A stretch of DNA of 64,000 bases from Vicinamibacterales bacterium (GCA_958296065.1 CATQHX010000003.1:1-64000); one strand, 5' to 3'. Shown: positions 35,624-44,651, numbered from the stretch's first letter. The notes: generated from the sequence alone by a model not told the origin. Made by a program: numbers and translations.

Positions 35624-36832
35624 ATGACGAGGTTGACCGCCCGACAGGTTCAGACGCTGCGCAAGCCGGGCAGGTATTCGGACGGACACGGGCTGCATCT
35701 GTTCGTGCAGCGTAGCGGTACGCGCTCTTGGGTGCAACGGCTCACGGTCCCGGGTCGCGGCAGGGTCGACCGCGGGCTCGGCTCGGTGGACGTCGTGAGT
35801 CTGGCGCAGGCTCGCGCCTGGGCGCTCGACAACAAGCTCGCGGTCAAGCGGGGCGAAGACCCGTTCGCGGGGCCGCGGCGCTCGACGATGCCGACGCTGC
35901 GGAAGATCGCCGGCAAGGTCGCCGACTCGAACCGGGCGCGGCTGTCGCCGGGCGAATACAAGGCGCGGGCGGCGACGCTGGAGCGGCACGCGGCCGAGCT
36001 GCTCGACCTGCCGGTCGACCGGGTCGGCAAGCCGGAAGTGCTGCGAGCCCTCGAACGGGTGTGGACGTCGCAGCCGGGCACCGGCCGGAAGCTGCGGACG
36101 GCGCTCGGGGCCCTCTTTCGGCATGCGCGCGCGGCGGGGCTGATCGAGGGCGATCCGGTCGCGGCGGTGGCCGGCGCGCTCGTTCCCCAGCCGGCCGTGC
36201 GCGAGCACATGCGCAGCGTGCCGTATGCAGACGCGCCGGCTGCGATGAAGCGGATCGACACGTGCCGCGCGACGCTGTCGGCGAAGGCCTGCCTGCGGTT
36301 CCAGATTCTGACGGCGGCGCGCCCGTCCGAAGCACGGCTGGCGACGTGGGGAGAGATTGCCGAGGACGCGGGCGAGTGGCGCATCCCGGCTTGCCGGATG
36401 AAGCGGGACCGCGAGCATGTGGTGCCGCTGGTTCCTGCGGCGGTGGCGTTGCTCGACTCGGTGCGGTCCTTGCGCCGGCATGACGGCGACGACGCGTTGG
36501 TCTTCCCGAGTCCGCAGGCGGGGTCCGGCTCGTTGTCGGCGGCGACCGTGGTCGGGGTCATGAAGTCGGCCGGTCTCGCCGGCGAGGGGTCGCCTCACGG
36601 CTGGCGCTCGACGTTCCGCACGTGGGCATCGGAGCGCGCGGACGCGGATTACGCGGTGATGGAAACGAGTCTGTCGCATGCGGTCGGCTCGGCTGTCGAA
36701 CGGAGCTATTCGCGGTCGACTTTTCTGGACAAGCGCCGGGCACTGCTCGACGCATGGTCCAAGTTCCTTGCCGGCGACGTCGCGGTCATCGCCGACGGCC
36801 GCCTCAGCCTACGTCCGACAACACCGCCGTGA
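35624..36832 (+). CDS. P4-type tyrosine recombinase, island integrase (copy 1)
   Basis: 402 aa, intact. The N-terminal DUF4102-like arm domain (GRYSDGHGLHLFVQRSGTRS) is shorter than in classic P4 integrases. The catalytic domain has Arg in TAARPSEARLATW, a Lys-bearing beta hairpin, SPHGWRSTFRTWAS (HxxR), SLSHAVGSAVERSYSRS (late His and Tyr). Start ATG 35624 with GGGGAC box. The 3' part is duplicated, with a frameshift, at 60684-61245. Both copies are followed by a convergent AlpA-type regulator gene. It probably mobilised the island that extends to about 61.7 kb. Confidence 0.92.
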   Translation: MTRLTARQVQTLRKPGRYSDGHGLHLFVQRSGTRSWVQRLTVPGRGRVDRGLGSVDVVSLAQARAWALDNKLAVKRGEDPFAGPRRSTMPTLRKIAGKVADSNRARLSPGEYKARAATLERHAAELLDLPVDRVGKPEVLRALERVWTSQPGTGRKLRTALGALFRHARAAGLIEGDPVAAVAGALVPQPAVREHMRSVPYADAPAAMKRIDTCRATLSAKACLRFQILTAARPSEARLATWGEIAEDAGEWRIPACRMKRDREHVVPLVPAAVALLDSVRSLRRHDGDDALVFPSPQAGSGSLSAATVVGVMKSAGLAGEGSPHGWRSTFRTWASERADADYAVMETSLSHAVGSAVERSYSRSTFLDKRRALLDAWSKFLAGDVAVIADGRLSLRPTTPP

Positions 36833-36860
36833 GTGCCCAGCGTATGTTCCGGAGCGAGTG

Positions 36861-37142
36861 TGTTGGCGCTCTCGAGGATCTGATCGAAACTGGACTCCGG
36901 TCGACCGCAAGATGTTGTGGTGGCCGCCGGCATCGTCAAGCCGATAGCGTGAGCGCGTGCTCACCGGCGTCAAGGCGCGTCGCTTCGCTCCGTCCCCGCT
37001 CCGCGGGGCTGACGGCCTTGACGCCGCCTCCGCGCACGCTCGGACAGACTAGCTCTTGCCGACGATGCCCACTCAATACACCCCCTACATGTTGTGGTCG
37101 ACGTCCTGTCCAGGATGACGCTCTTTTCGGTGACCGTTGACA
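36861..37142. mobile_element. 282-bp insertion with 5-bp target duplication
   Basis: Comparison with the sister copy at 61245-61290 shows that 282 bp have been inserted here. The insertion is flanked by direct 5-bp repeats GAGTG (36856-36860 and 37143-37147), and the sister copy has a single GAGTG. The insert begins TGT and ends TGACCGTTGACA, i.e. TGT...ACA termini. Inside are an 11-bp inverted repeat GGCGTCAAGGC / GCCTTGACGCC (36966-36976, 37015-37025) and no gene. It behaves like a non-autonomous (MITE-like) element of an IS21- or Tn7/Tn5053-like transposase that makes 5-bp duplications. Confidence 0.65.
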
Positions 37143-37224
37143 GAGTGCTCCAACCTGCGCTGGCGTTGCTCCAGTCCGCACCTCGAACGAGCGCACGAAA
37201 CGCCTGGAGCCACGCCGCTGCCGT

Positions 37225-37429
37225 TCACTGTTTTTTCGTAGTTGCGTCACCCCCGACGCGCGGACGCGACTTCAGGTAGCCGAGCACCTCGTCCTCGAAC
37301 GACCGCCTTGGGTCCGATCCTGACCGACGCGGGGAAGAGTCCCCGTTTGCGTAGCGCGTAGATCGACGAACGCGACAGCCCCGTCGCCTCCTTGACGTCC
37401 TTCAACCGAAGAACCGCCTGGTCATGCAT
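37225..37429 (-). pseudogene. AlpA-type excisionase/regulator, frameshifted copy
   Basis: Short MerR/AlpA-like helix-turn-helix gene: VLRLKDVKEATGLSRSSIYA then LRKRGLFPASVRIGPKAV. Relative to the intact copy at 61356-61562 it lacks five bases near 37295, so the WFEDEVLGYL end is lost. AlpA proteins activate integrase/excision genes of P4-like islands. It is convergent with the intact integrase, as in the second module. Confidence 0.75.
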
Positions 37430-38129
37430 ACCTCTTTCTGATGGCCCCGGCCAGATCCGGCGGCTCTGTGAACGTATGCAAACCGGCGGTCATCCGAGGC
37501 CGCGCTCCACCGCCCTGCTTCCGGTTGGAAGTCCCTGAACTGGAAGGGAGGAACTCGTCCCATGGCGCGATAACTCCACGGAGACCGGCCACGTCGGACC
37601 GGCCGCCAAGCGCCCGGTTTGTCTTCGATGACCAGCCGACAGCCGACCAGGCCCAGCGCCGTTCTCCTTCATGGCGTGGACCGCAAGGCGCGTCCGGTCC
37701 GCCCGCTTCGACGTAATCAGTCCCGCCCAGGCGGGCGCGGGCGAACCGGAAGAGGATCCGCGCTTGCTTCATGGACGCCGCTACCAGGGCGTTCTCGACG
37801 CCTGAGACGAACAGCGGATCGTGCGGCGTCAGGACCGCGCCACCGGCAGGCCGGACGGCCAGGACTTGCCGGCGCCACGCGGAGCCGCCCACAGGCCGCG
37901 GTCTCCACGTCAGGCGCAGGGCGACGCGCAGGATCGCCCGGTAGACCCCGATGCGGCGACCGGTCCCATCCGGGCGACGCCGCGCCCTGGGCGGCCGGAA
38001 GACTCCGCGGGCGCCGCGGGCGCCGCTCCCCTCCGGCGGCGCCGCATCGTCTCACGCGCCGCGGGCGCGTTCCCGGTCCGGGTCCGCATACGGCACGGTG
38101 CCGACCACGTCCGGGAGTTATCGGCCACA

Positions 38130-38445
38130 GCGCAGGCGAGCGTTGCCAAGGTTGCCGGTCGAAGTACTCCAGCCGGTTCGGGATCTGTTCCAGGATTGCG
38201 GTCCGCGTTGCGGCGTCCAGCCGTTCGGAGCGGCGGCGGACGGCGTACCACGGGAGAACGCTCTCGGCGAAGTCTTCCCGGTCCGGATGGTCACGGGCGT
38301 AGGTCGAAACGAACCCGGCGTCCACATCCTGTGCGGCGCCCCAGGCGCCCCAGGCCGGAGTCATCGCGTGCAGCGTGTCAAGCGACACGTGCGCCGCCCG
38401 GTCAACGTCGCGCTGAATCTGAAGGTCGGCAAGGCGGGCGCCCAC
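38130..38445 (-). pseudogene. Zinc-metallopeptidase-like C-terminal fragment
   Basis: Reads WGAWGAAQDVDAGFVSTYAR, DHPDREDFAESVLPWYAVRR and TRTAILEQIPNRLEYFD. This resembles the C-terminal part of exported zinc peptidases in which the Glu of the EDFAES helix follows the HExxH motif. The HExxH-bearing N-terminal part is absent: the recombinase-trio element begins at 38452, exactly where it should be. The 3' end is also frameshifted into arginine-rich sequence. The rest of 37430-38130 holds no gene I can support. Confidence 0.45.
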
Positions 38446-38451
38446 AGGCCC

Positions 38452-38483
38452 TTGGCTATGCGGAGTTCAGGACTATGCGGAGT
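38452..38483 (+). repeat. Left terminal inverted repeat of RIT-like element
   Basis: TTGGCTATGCGGAG, then TTCAGGA, then CTATGCGGAGT. It matches the reverse complement of 41531-41562 at 31 of 32 positions. The inner inverted copy at 38528-38540 overlaps the stop codon of the fused recombinase gene. Confidence 0.85.
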
Positions 38484-38538
38484 TGTCTCGGCGGCCCGCG
38501 TGGACGCGGGCGATTGCGGGGAGCGGTACTCCGCATAG

Positions 38539-40488
38539 TCAGAGAGCTTCGAGGAAGTCGAGGAGACGATCGGTGGCCTTGAAGCGGAGTGGCCGAGGTG
38601 CGGGGTCGTCGACGCAGCGGAGAGCAGCCTCCTTCATGGCGAGGTCGGCTTCGACGTACTGGTGGGTGGTGGCCGTGTCCTCGTGGCCGAGCCAGAGGGC
38701 GATGACGGTGATGTCGACTCCAGACTGGAGCAGATGCATCGCGGTCGTGTGGCGCAGCGTGTGGGGCGAGATTCGTCGTTTCGCGAGCGAGGGGTGGCAG
38801 TCCGATGCCTTTCGGCAGGCGACGCGCAGTTGATGTTCGACGCCGGAGCGCGACAAGGGCTTGCCCGCGCGATTGGGAAACACGGGGGCGTCGGGACTTC
38901 GGTCGATTCGGGAAAGCCACCTGCGGAGTTGCGCTGCGGTGCTTTTCCAGAGCGGGACGACACGTTCCTTGCGTCCCTTGCCATGCAGAAGCACTGAGGA
39001 GGCGCGCTCGAGCAGCACGTCGGCGACATGTAGACGGGTGATCTCGGAAACGCGGGCGCCGGTGTTGTAGAGCACGGTGAAGAGGACGGCGTCGCGCTGA
39101 CCGCTCCAAGTGGACCGGTCGGGAGCGTCGATGATCGCGACGATCTCGTCGCGGGACAGGTAGTCGAGGACGGGTCGGTCGAAGCGCTTGACGGGAATCG
39201 CGAGGACGCGTTGCGCGACGGGCAGCAGGGTCGGCTCGCGCAGCGAAGCGTAGCGCATGAAGGAGCGGAAGGCGGTGAGACGGAGGTTGCGCGTGCGCGC
39301 CGAATTGCCGCGGTCGGTTTCGAGATGGTCGAGGAAGTCGAGGACCATGGACGCGTCGAGATCCGCGAGGGTCAGCGCCGAGGGGGTGCGACCGGTGCGC
39401 TCTGCAGCGTACCCGAGAAGCAACGCGAAGGTGTCGCGGTAGCTGGCGATCGTGTGCGCACTGGCGCCCCGTTGTGCGATGAGGCGCCGATGAAAGAACT
39501 CTTGCAGGAGTTTGGGGAACGCACGCTCGACGCAGGTCATGACGGGCGCTGACGCTCGGTGCGCGAAGCGTTCGAAGCGCTGCGCGGTGTTGGCGAGCAA
39601 CTCGGGGACCGCGGTGCAGTACCAGTAGGTGTCTGCGACGCTGACGTGGCCGAGGTAGGTTGCGAGGGCCAGGATCTTGCGATCTACATCGGCACCTTCT
39701 TGGTACCAGCGCAGGAGCCGGCGCACGACGAAGGTGTGGCGAAGGTCGTGGATGCGGGGTTGGCGCGTGCGCCCGTGCCCGGTCCAGTCCAGACGCCGTC
39801 TGACCCGGCGGAACGTCGCCTGCACGGCGGTGCGCGTGAGCCGGGGCGAATGCTCAGTGCGGAAGAAATACTGGGACCGAGGCGCAGGAAGACATCCGTC
39901 GCGGCGATCGGCGTAGCGGCGCAGTGCCTGGGTCGTGGTCGGATGAAGCGGGACGAGTCGGGACTTGCGGAACTTGGTCTCGCGGACGGTCAGGATGCCG
40001 TTGACGAGGTCGACGTCGTCGGTCGTGAGACGACGGGCCTCGGACAGTCGCAGGCCGGTTGAGGCCAGCAGGGCGAAGTAGGCGACATAGGTGGCGGGCC
40101 GCAGTCCATCTCGGGGCAGCAGGCGGCTTGCCTGCTGCAGGAGCGCGGCCGTCTCCGCCTCACTGTAGATGTGGGGCATCGAGCGGCGCTGGACGCGCCC
40201 CAGGAGTCCGGCCGGTGGAACTTCAGTGGCCGGGTCGAAGCACGCGCAGTAGCGGGCGAACTGGCGCACGACCGCCAGTCGACGTACGGCCTGCGCCGGA
40301 TTGCTGGAGCGTGAGGATCGTGCCCACTGGACCGCGAGCTCGATTGTCACGGGCCCGTCGTGTCCGATCCGGTCTGCATGGCTGGCGAAGGCCCGCAGGA
40401 ATCCTTCAGCCGTTTCGAGGTCGAAGCCCAGTCCGCGGCGCGTGGTGAGGTACGCGTCGACCAGACGATGGAAGCTCGGGGGCGTCAT
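38539..40488 (-). CDS. Double tyrosine recombinase (two domains fused)
   Basis: 649 aa containing two complete phage-integrase domains in tandem. Domain 1 (about residues 1-305) has STGLRLSEARRL, RIHDLRHTFVVRRLL (HxxR), YLGHVSVADTYWY (late His, Tyr). Domain 2 (about 320-640) has NTGARVSEITRL, SPHTLRHTTAMHLL (HxxR), WLGHEDTATTHQYVEADL (late His, Tyr). Both therefore keep a full R-H-R-H-Y set. The ATG at 40488 overlaps the stop of the upstream recombinase (ATGA). In described RIT elements these would be separate RitB and RitC proteins. A fused dimer may fix the order of subunits in the synapse (inference). Confidence 0.9.
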   Translation of the reverse strand: MTPPSFHRLVDAYLTTRRGLGFDLETAEGFLRAFASHADRIGHDGPVTIELAVQWARSSRSSNPAQAVRRLAVVRQFARYCACFDPATEVPPAGLLGRVQRRSMPHIYSEAETAALLQQASRLLPRDGLRPATYVAYFALLASTGLRLSEARRLTTDDVDLVNGILTVRETKFRKSRLVPLHPTTTQALRRYADRRDGCLPAPRSQYFFRTEHSPRLTRTAVQATFRRVRRRLDWTGHGRTRQPRIHDLRHTFVVRRLLRWYQEGADVDRKILALATYLGHVSVADTYWYCTAVPELLANTAQRFERFAHRASAPVMTCVERAFPKLLQEFFHRRLIAQRGASAHTIASYRDTFALLLGYAAERTGRTPSALTLADLDASMVLDFLDHLETDRGNSARTRNLRLTAFRSFMRYASLREPTLLPVAQRVLAIPVKRFDRPVLDYLSRDEIVAIIDAPDRSTWSGQRDAVLFTVLYNTGARVSEITRLHVADVLLERASSVLLHGKGRKERVVPLWKSTAAQLRRWLSRIDRSPDAPVFPNRAGKPLSRSGVEHQLRVACRKASDCHPSLAKRRISPHTLRHTTAMHLLQSGVDITVIALWLGHEDTATTHQYVEADLAMKEAALRCVDDPAPRPLRFKATDRLLDFLEAL

Positions 40489-41408
40489 GGGCGTACCTCC
40501 GGCCAGGGAAGCGCGATATCCCGCAACCGCGGCAGGTCGAGCTTGGCGTAGACCGTGGTGGTGTCGAGGCTTCGATGGCCGAGCACGTCAGCGACCTCTT
40601 TGAGGCTGGCTCCCTCTCGCACCATGCGGCTGGCCGCGGTGTGCCGGAAGACGTAGGCGCCGGTGAGCGGCGTGTCGATTGCCGCCCGGCGAAGCGCGCG
40701 GGCCACGACACGCGAGACAGCAGGGCTCGTGAGCGGCTTGCCGCGACGCTCTCCCATGTGCTCGACGAACACCCGGCGCTCGTCGGTCGCCGGGCGCTCC
40801 CCGCTCAAGTAGGCGACCAGCGCCTGCCCCACCACGCGAGGCAACGGCAACACGGCCCCTCGACGGTTCTTTCGGGCGCGTATTTGCAGGGTGCCGCCGC
40901 GCCAGTCGATGTCGTCCAGACACAGGTCGGCCACCTCGCCGGGCCGCAGCCCCAGGGTCGACAGGCACTGCACGATTGCCAGGTCCCGTTGCCCGCACGG
41001 AGTGGAGTCGTCGAACGACGCGAGCACCTGCTCGACTTGTTGCTCGGTCAGCGAACAAGGCAGCGTCGCAAGCCGCCAATGGGCAACGGTCGGCAGAGCC
41101 GCTTCGAGTGTGTCGCCGCAGAATCCCTCGACACGCAGGAACCGGAAGAACGACCGCAACGAGGACCGCACGGTCCGCATCGACCCAGGGGAGAACCGGT
41201 GCCGTAACGACGTGATGAACGCCACCACGTCGGCCGGTGTCAGGCGGCGTGGGTCGATCGGGTCCGTGCCGAGAGCGGCGCGGACGAGCATCCGGGCGAG
41301 CCAGGCGCGGTTGCGCAACGTCTGAGGGCGCAAGCCGCGCGTACGACGTTGGTGGTGGGTGTACGCATCGACGAGACGGTCGACGGTCCACGAGGCGTGA
41401 ACGGTCAT
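40485..41408 (-). CDS. Tyrosine recombinase (RIT-like first gene)
   Basis: 307 aa from ATG 41408, behind a GGAGAGGAG ribosome-binding site (a TTG seven codons upstream is less likely). N-terminal SAM-like core-binding domain and C-terminal catalytic domain: TLGLRPGEVADL (Arg I), GAYVFRHTAASRMV (Arg II, but the usual first His is Tyr), VLGHRSLDTTTVYAKLDL (late His, Tyr). First gene of the trio element, overlapping the double recombinase by 4 bp. It probably acts together with it. Confidence 0.88.
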   Translation of the reverse strand: MTVHASWTVDRLVDAYTHHQRRTRGLRPQTLRNRAWLARMLVRAALGTDPIDPRRLTPADVVAFITSLRHRFSPGSMRTVRSSLRSFFRFLRVEGFCGDTLEAALPTVAHWRLATLPCSLTEQQVEQVLASFDDSTPCGQRDLAIVQCLSTLGLRPGEVADLCLDDIDWRGGTLQIRARKNRRGAVLPLPRVVGQALVAYLSGERPATDERRVFVEHMGERRGKPLTSPAVSRVVARALRRAAIDTPLTGAYVFRHTAASRMVREGASLKEVADVLGHRSLDTTTVYAKLDLPRLRDIALPWPEVRP

Positions 41409-41530
41409 GGAATGCTCCTCTCCGGCCAATCAGGCCGGTCAGAGTATCCCCGACTATGCGGAGTCTCTCGAACCGGTCAGCTCACGTAACCCTCGTTTCG
41501 CCAGATACTTGAGAGCAAGACCCTCAACCG

Positions 41531-41562
41531 ACTCCGCATAGTCCTGAGCTCCGCATAGCCAA
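41531..41562 (-). repeat. Right terminal inverted repeat of RIT-like element
   Basis: ACTCCGCATAG, TCCTGAG, CTCCGCATAGCCAA: inverted counterpart of 38452-38483 with a single mismatch. Just outside begins sequence belonging to the IS91-type element. Confidence 0.85.
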
Positions 41563-41719
41563 CGCTGAACGAAACCGCCACGGCGGTAGGCGCTCAGTCG
41601 ACCCGCCGCCACTGACGCGTCCGGCCAGATCGTTCGACCGCCGCAGCTCCTCGTGAGCCTCACCTACGCTGCTCGGCGAGCGCCTGGAATCCCCCAGGCC
41701 CTTCGCAAAGGAGCGTCAG

Positions 41720-42589
41720 ATGACATCGCTTCGTCAACGCATGCTCGAAGACATGCAGGTGCGGCGGCTGTCGCCGTTCACCCAACGCACGTACGTCGAG
41801 ACCGTCGCGCGGTTCGCCCGCTACTTCGACCGGTCACCCGAGCGCCTCGGCCCCGAGCAGATCCGCGCCTACCAGGTCTACCTGGCCACCGAACGCGGCT
41901 TGGCAACGGGCTCGCTGCTCGTCACCGTGGCGGCGCTGCGCTTCCTCTATCGGGTCACGCTTCAGAAGCAGTGGCCCTTCGACGACGTGATCCCCGCGCC
42001 GAAGAAGCCGCAGTCTCTGCCGGTCGTGCTCAGCCCGCGGGAAGTGGTCCAGTTTCTCGACGCGGTCAAGCCCGCGAAGCATCGCGCCATCCTGACCACC
42101 TGCTACGCCGCCGGCCTGCGCGTCTCCGAGGCCATTGCCCTCACCGTGTCCGCCATCGACAGCGAACGGATGGTGCTGCGCATCGCGAAGGGCAAGGGTC
42201 AGAAGGACCGCTACGTGATGCTCTCGCCGAAGCTGCTGGCGGTTCTGCGCGCCTGGTGGAAAGTCCAACGGCCCCGGCACTGGCTCTTCCCCGGCGAGCG
42301 CCCCGAGGCGCCCATCACGCGTAGCGCGGTCCAGCTTGCGTGCCGCATCGCCGCCCGGCGCGCGCGTCTTGCCAAGGCCGTCACGCCACATTTACTTCGC
42401 CATGCCTTCGCGGTCCACTTGCTCGAGGCCGGCACCGACCTGCGTACCATTCAGCTCCTGCTCGGGCATCGGAGTCTGCAGACCACCTCGCGCTACTTGC
42501 GGGTCGCGACCACCAAGGTCTGCTCGACCGCGAGCCCGCTGGACCTGCTCCCGCGGCCGGCGCCACGACGCACCCAGCCCGTCGACTGA
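41720..42589 (+). CDS. Tyrosine recombinase accompanying IS91 transposase
   Basis: 289-aa XerC/IntI-like recombinase; ribosome-binding site AAAGGAG 7 bases before ATG 41720. N-terminal core-binding domain (QRTYVETVARFARYFDRS), catalytic domain with YAAGLRVSEAIAL, HLLRHAFAVHLLEAGTD (HxxR) and LLLGHRSLQTTSRYLRVAT (late His, Tyr). The next gene, 10 bp on, is an IS91-family transposase. This pairing recurs in one branch of IS91-type elements, where the recombinase may resolve or circularise intermediates. Confidence 0.88.
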   Translation: MTSLRQRMLEDMQVRRLSPFTQRTYVETVARFARYFDRSPERLGPEQIRAYQVYLATERGLATGSLLVTVAALRFLYRVTLQKQWPFDDVIPAPKKPQSLPVVLSPREVVQFLDAVKPAKHRAILTTCYAAGLRVSEAIALTVSAIDSERMVLRIAKGKGQKDRYVMLSPKLLAVLRAWWKVQRPRHWLFPGERPEAPITRSAVQLACRIAARRARLAKAVTPHLLRHAFAVHLLEAGTDLRTIQLLLGHRSLQTTSRYLRVATTKVCSTASPLDLLPRPAPRRTQPVD

Positions 42590-42598
42590 GCGACGGCC

Positions 42599-43807
42599 AT
42601 GCCGCGCGCCACGCTCTCGGTGGCGGAAGTGTTCCGCCGCTACGGCGACGCCTTCCGAGCCCAGGTCGGAACCGTTCTGTCGACGGCCCAGCACCGCGTG
42701 ATGACGGCCATCGAGCAGTGCCGCACCGCCGCGCTCGGCGGCCATGTCGAGCAGTGCGACCACTGCGGCCATCGGCGCGTCTGGTACAACTCGTGCCGCA
42801 ACCGCCACTGTCCGACCTGCCAGTCGCTGGCCCGCGCCGAGTGGCTCGAACGCCGCCGCGCGGACCTGCTGCCCACCGAGTACTTCCACGTCGTCTTCAC
42901 CGTGCCCCCGGCCGTCGCCGAGATCGCCGCGCAGAACAAGGCCGTCGTCTACGGCCTGTTCTTCCGCGCCGTCGCCGACACGCTGCGTACCATCGCCGCC
43001 GACCCGCGCCACCTCGGCGCCGAGATCGGCTTCTTCGCCGTGCTGCACACCTGGGGCCAGACGCTCGTCCACCATCCCCACCTGCACTGCGTCATCCCGG
43101 GTGGGGGCCTCGCCAACGACGGCAGCGGCTGGGTCGCCTGCCGCCCCGGATTCTTTCTGCCGGTCCGGGTCCTTTCACGCTACTTCCGCCGCGTCCTGCT
43201 CGCGGCGCTGGAAGACGCCTTCGAGTCCGGACAGTTGCACTTCGCCGGCCGGCTGCAGCCCCTCTCCGACCACCGCCGCTTCGCCGAGCACCTGCGCCCG
43301 GCCCGCAAGACCGAATGGGTCGTCTACGCCAAGCGGCCCTTCGCCGGTCCCGAACAGGTCCTCGACTACCTTGGCCGCTACACCCACCGGATCGCCATCA
43401 GCAACCAGCGCCTGCGCAGCCTCGACGACGGCTCGGTGCGCTTTCGCTACACCGACTACCGCAGCAACGGCGCCGCCCGCCACAAGACCATGACGCTGGC
43501 GGCGACCGAGTTCATCCGCCGCATGCTGCTGCACGTGCTCCCGCCCGGCTTTCATCGCATCCGCTACTACGGCTTCCTCGCCAATCGCGCCCGGCAGCAG
43601 AAACTGGCCGAGTGCCGGCGGGCGCTTTGCGCGCCGCCCCCGCCAGTGCCACAGCAGGACGCCGCGGTCGCTGACTATCGGGATCGCTATGAGGCGCTGA
43701 CCGGCCGTTCGTTGCGCCAGTGCCCCCGCTGCCACGCAGGCAACATGCAACTGATCGACCACCCCGCCGGCGCCTGGGCGTGTCCGGCCATTCTGGATTC
43801 GTCGTGA
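42599..43807 (+). CDS. IS91-family (HUH/Y2) transposase
   Basis: 402-aa rolling-circle-type transposase. The N-terminal zinc-binding region has VEQCDHCGHRRVWYNSCRNR and HCPTCQSLARAEWL. The HUH nuclease motif is HHPHLHCVIPGGG. The tyrosine region is DYLGRYTHRIAISNQRL, and HVLPPGFHRIRYYGFLANR follows. The C-terminal CPRC zinc knuckle is near LRQCPRCHAGNMQLI. The gene looks intact. Downstream, a large hairpin at 44041-44115 probably belongs to the element terminus. Confidence 0.9.
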   Translation: MPRATLSVAEVFRRYGDAFRAQVGTVLSTAQHRVMTAIEQCRTAALGGHVEQCDHCGHRRVWYNSCRNRHCPTCQSLARAEWLERRRADLLPTEYFHVVFTVPPAVAEIAAQNKAVVYGLFFRAVADTLRTIAADPRHLGAEIGFFAVLHTWGQTLVHHPHLHCVIPGGGLANDGSGWVACRPGFFLPVRVLSRYFRRVLLAALEDAFESGQLHFAGRLQPLSDHRRFAEHLRPARKTEWVVYAKRPFAGPEQVLDYLGRYTHRIAISNQRLRSLDDGSVRFRYTDYRSNGAARHKTMTLAATEFIRRMLLHVLPPGFHRIRYYGFLANRARQQKLAECRRALCAPPPPVPQQDAAVADYRDRYEALTGRSLRQCPRCHAGNMQLIDHPAGAWACPAILDSS

Positions 43808-44040
43808 CAGGCGCATCCACGTCCGCCAGGCGCACTTCCGCCGCTCCCGGAGTCGCCGGGACGGTCGACCTGCGTCTGCGGTCCTCCCGACGCGCTGTAC
43901 GACCACCCTCGCGGCCATCGCCACCGACCGCGGGCGGCCGGCAACCTGCCTGCACCGCCCGGCCCGGTCGCCGCCAGTGCCGTCTGCCCGCAATGCAACG
44001 CCCATAGAAGTCCAACGGCGGGGGACGGTTTCGTCCAATC

Positions 44041-44115
44041 CAGCTTTCGGTCACCGGCGCGGTGAACGCACTGCCACCGTCGCGCGGTCACTGCCGCGCC
44101 GCCAACCGAAAGCTG
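44041..44115. repeat. Large imperfect hairpin, probable IS91 terminus
   Basis: CAGCTTTCGGT at the left pairs perfectly with ACCGAAAGCTG at the right, and pairing continues inward (CGGCGCGG with CCGCGCCG) for about 23 bp. Terminal hairpins mark the ends used by rolling-circle IS91 transposases. The assignment is by position. Confidence 0.5.
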
Positions 44116-44127
44116 CTCTGCACTGCA

Positions 44128-44147
44128 CTATGCGGAGCTCCGCATAG
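44128..44147. repeat. 20-bp palindrome of the RIT end motif
   Basis: CTATGCGGAG followed by its reverse complement CTCCGCATAG. The same 10-mer forms the terminal repeats of the RIT-like element 2.6 kb away. Possibly a target or relict end for that recombinase. Confidence 0.7.
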
Positions 44148-44651
44148 CGTCGGAAATCTCGCGGGCGATCGCTGCCGACTATGCCCGCGCCGGGGGCTGC
44201 GAGATTCCCACACTCCCACAGCCATCGTCATCTTGGCTATGATCAATCGGGAAGACGAGGGCGTGACTTCGCAACCGGAATACACCTTATCGAAGCCCTC
44301 GAACTGTCCAAACAACCGAGACCACTTCAGTCGCGCTCCGCCGCCGGACTGATCACCGGCCGGATCGGTGAGCACCGGCTGATGTCGAACGTCGAGAAAG
44401 GAATCGCGACATCCACAAGAGATTCCGACCACATGGCCGAACGTAACCCGCGTGGGGTTCGTTGAATTGCGGGCGCCACCTGAGAGACCAATCGCGGTGA
44501 ACTGGACCGGCGTGGTGCGTGCCCGGGTGCTCTACCGCTTGCGACGCGGGCCCACGAGCAAACTGACCGGTCACTCCGTGACATGTCTGCTACACTTGCT
44601 GCGTCTTGGACTCCCCGTTGTGTGAATATCGTTCGAAAGGAGACTGACTAG

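Larger units (their letters stand above)
38452..41562. mobile_element. Recombinase-trio (RIT-like) element with fused recombinases
   Basis: A 3.1-kb unit bounded by 32-bp terminal inverted repeats with 31 matches (38452-38483 and 41531-41562). Each terminus contains the 11-mer CTATGCGGAGT twice in direct orientation or a one-base variant of it. An inner, oppositely oriented copy lies at 38528-38540 and at 41452-41465. Between them are two overlapping minus-strand genes encoding three tyrosine-recombinase domains in total. This is the organisation of RIT (recombinase in trio) elements, except that two of the three recombinases form a single 649-aa polypeptide. Confidence 0.8.
43808..44651. other. 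Non-coding tail of IS91 element and promoter region
   Basis: No gene supported. It contains the 75-bp hairpin (44041-44115), the 20-bp palindrome at 44128-44147, a stretch of unrecognised sequence, and then AT-richer DNA with an AAAGGAG ribosome-binding site for the RDD gene. Confidence 0.5.
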
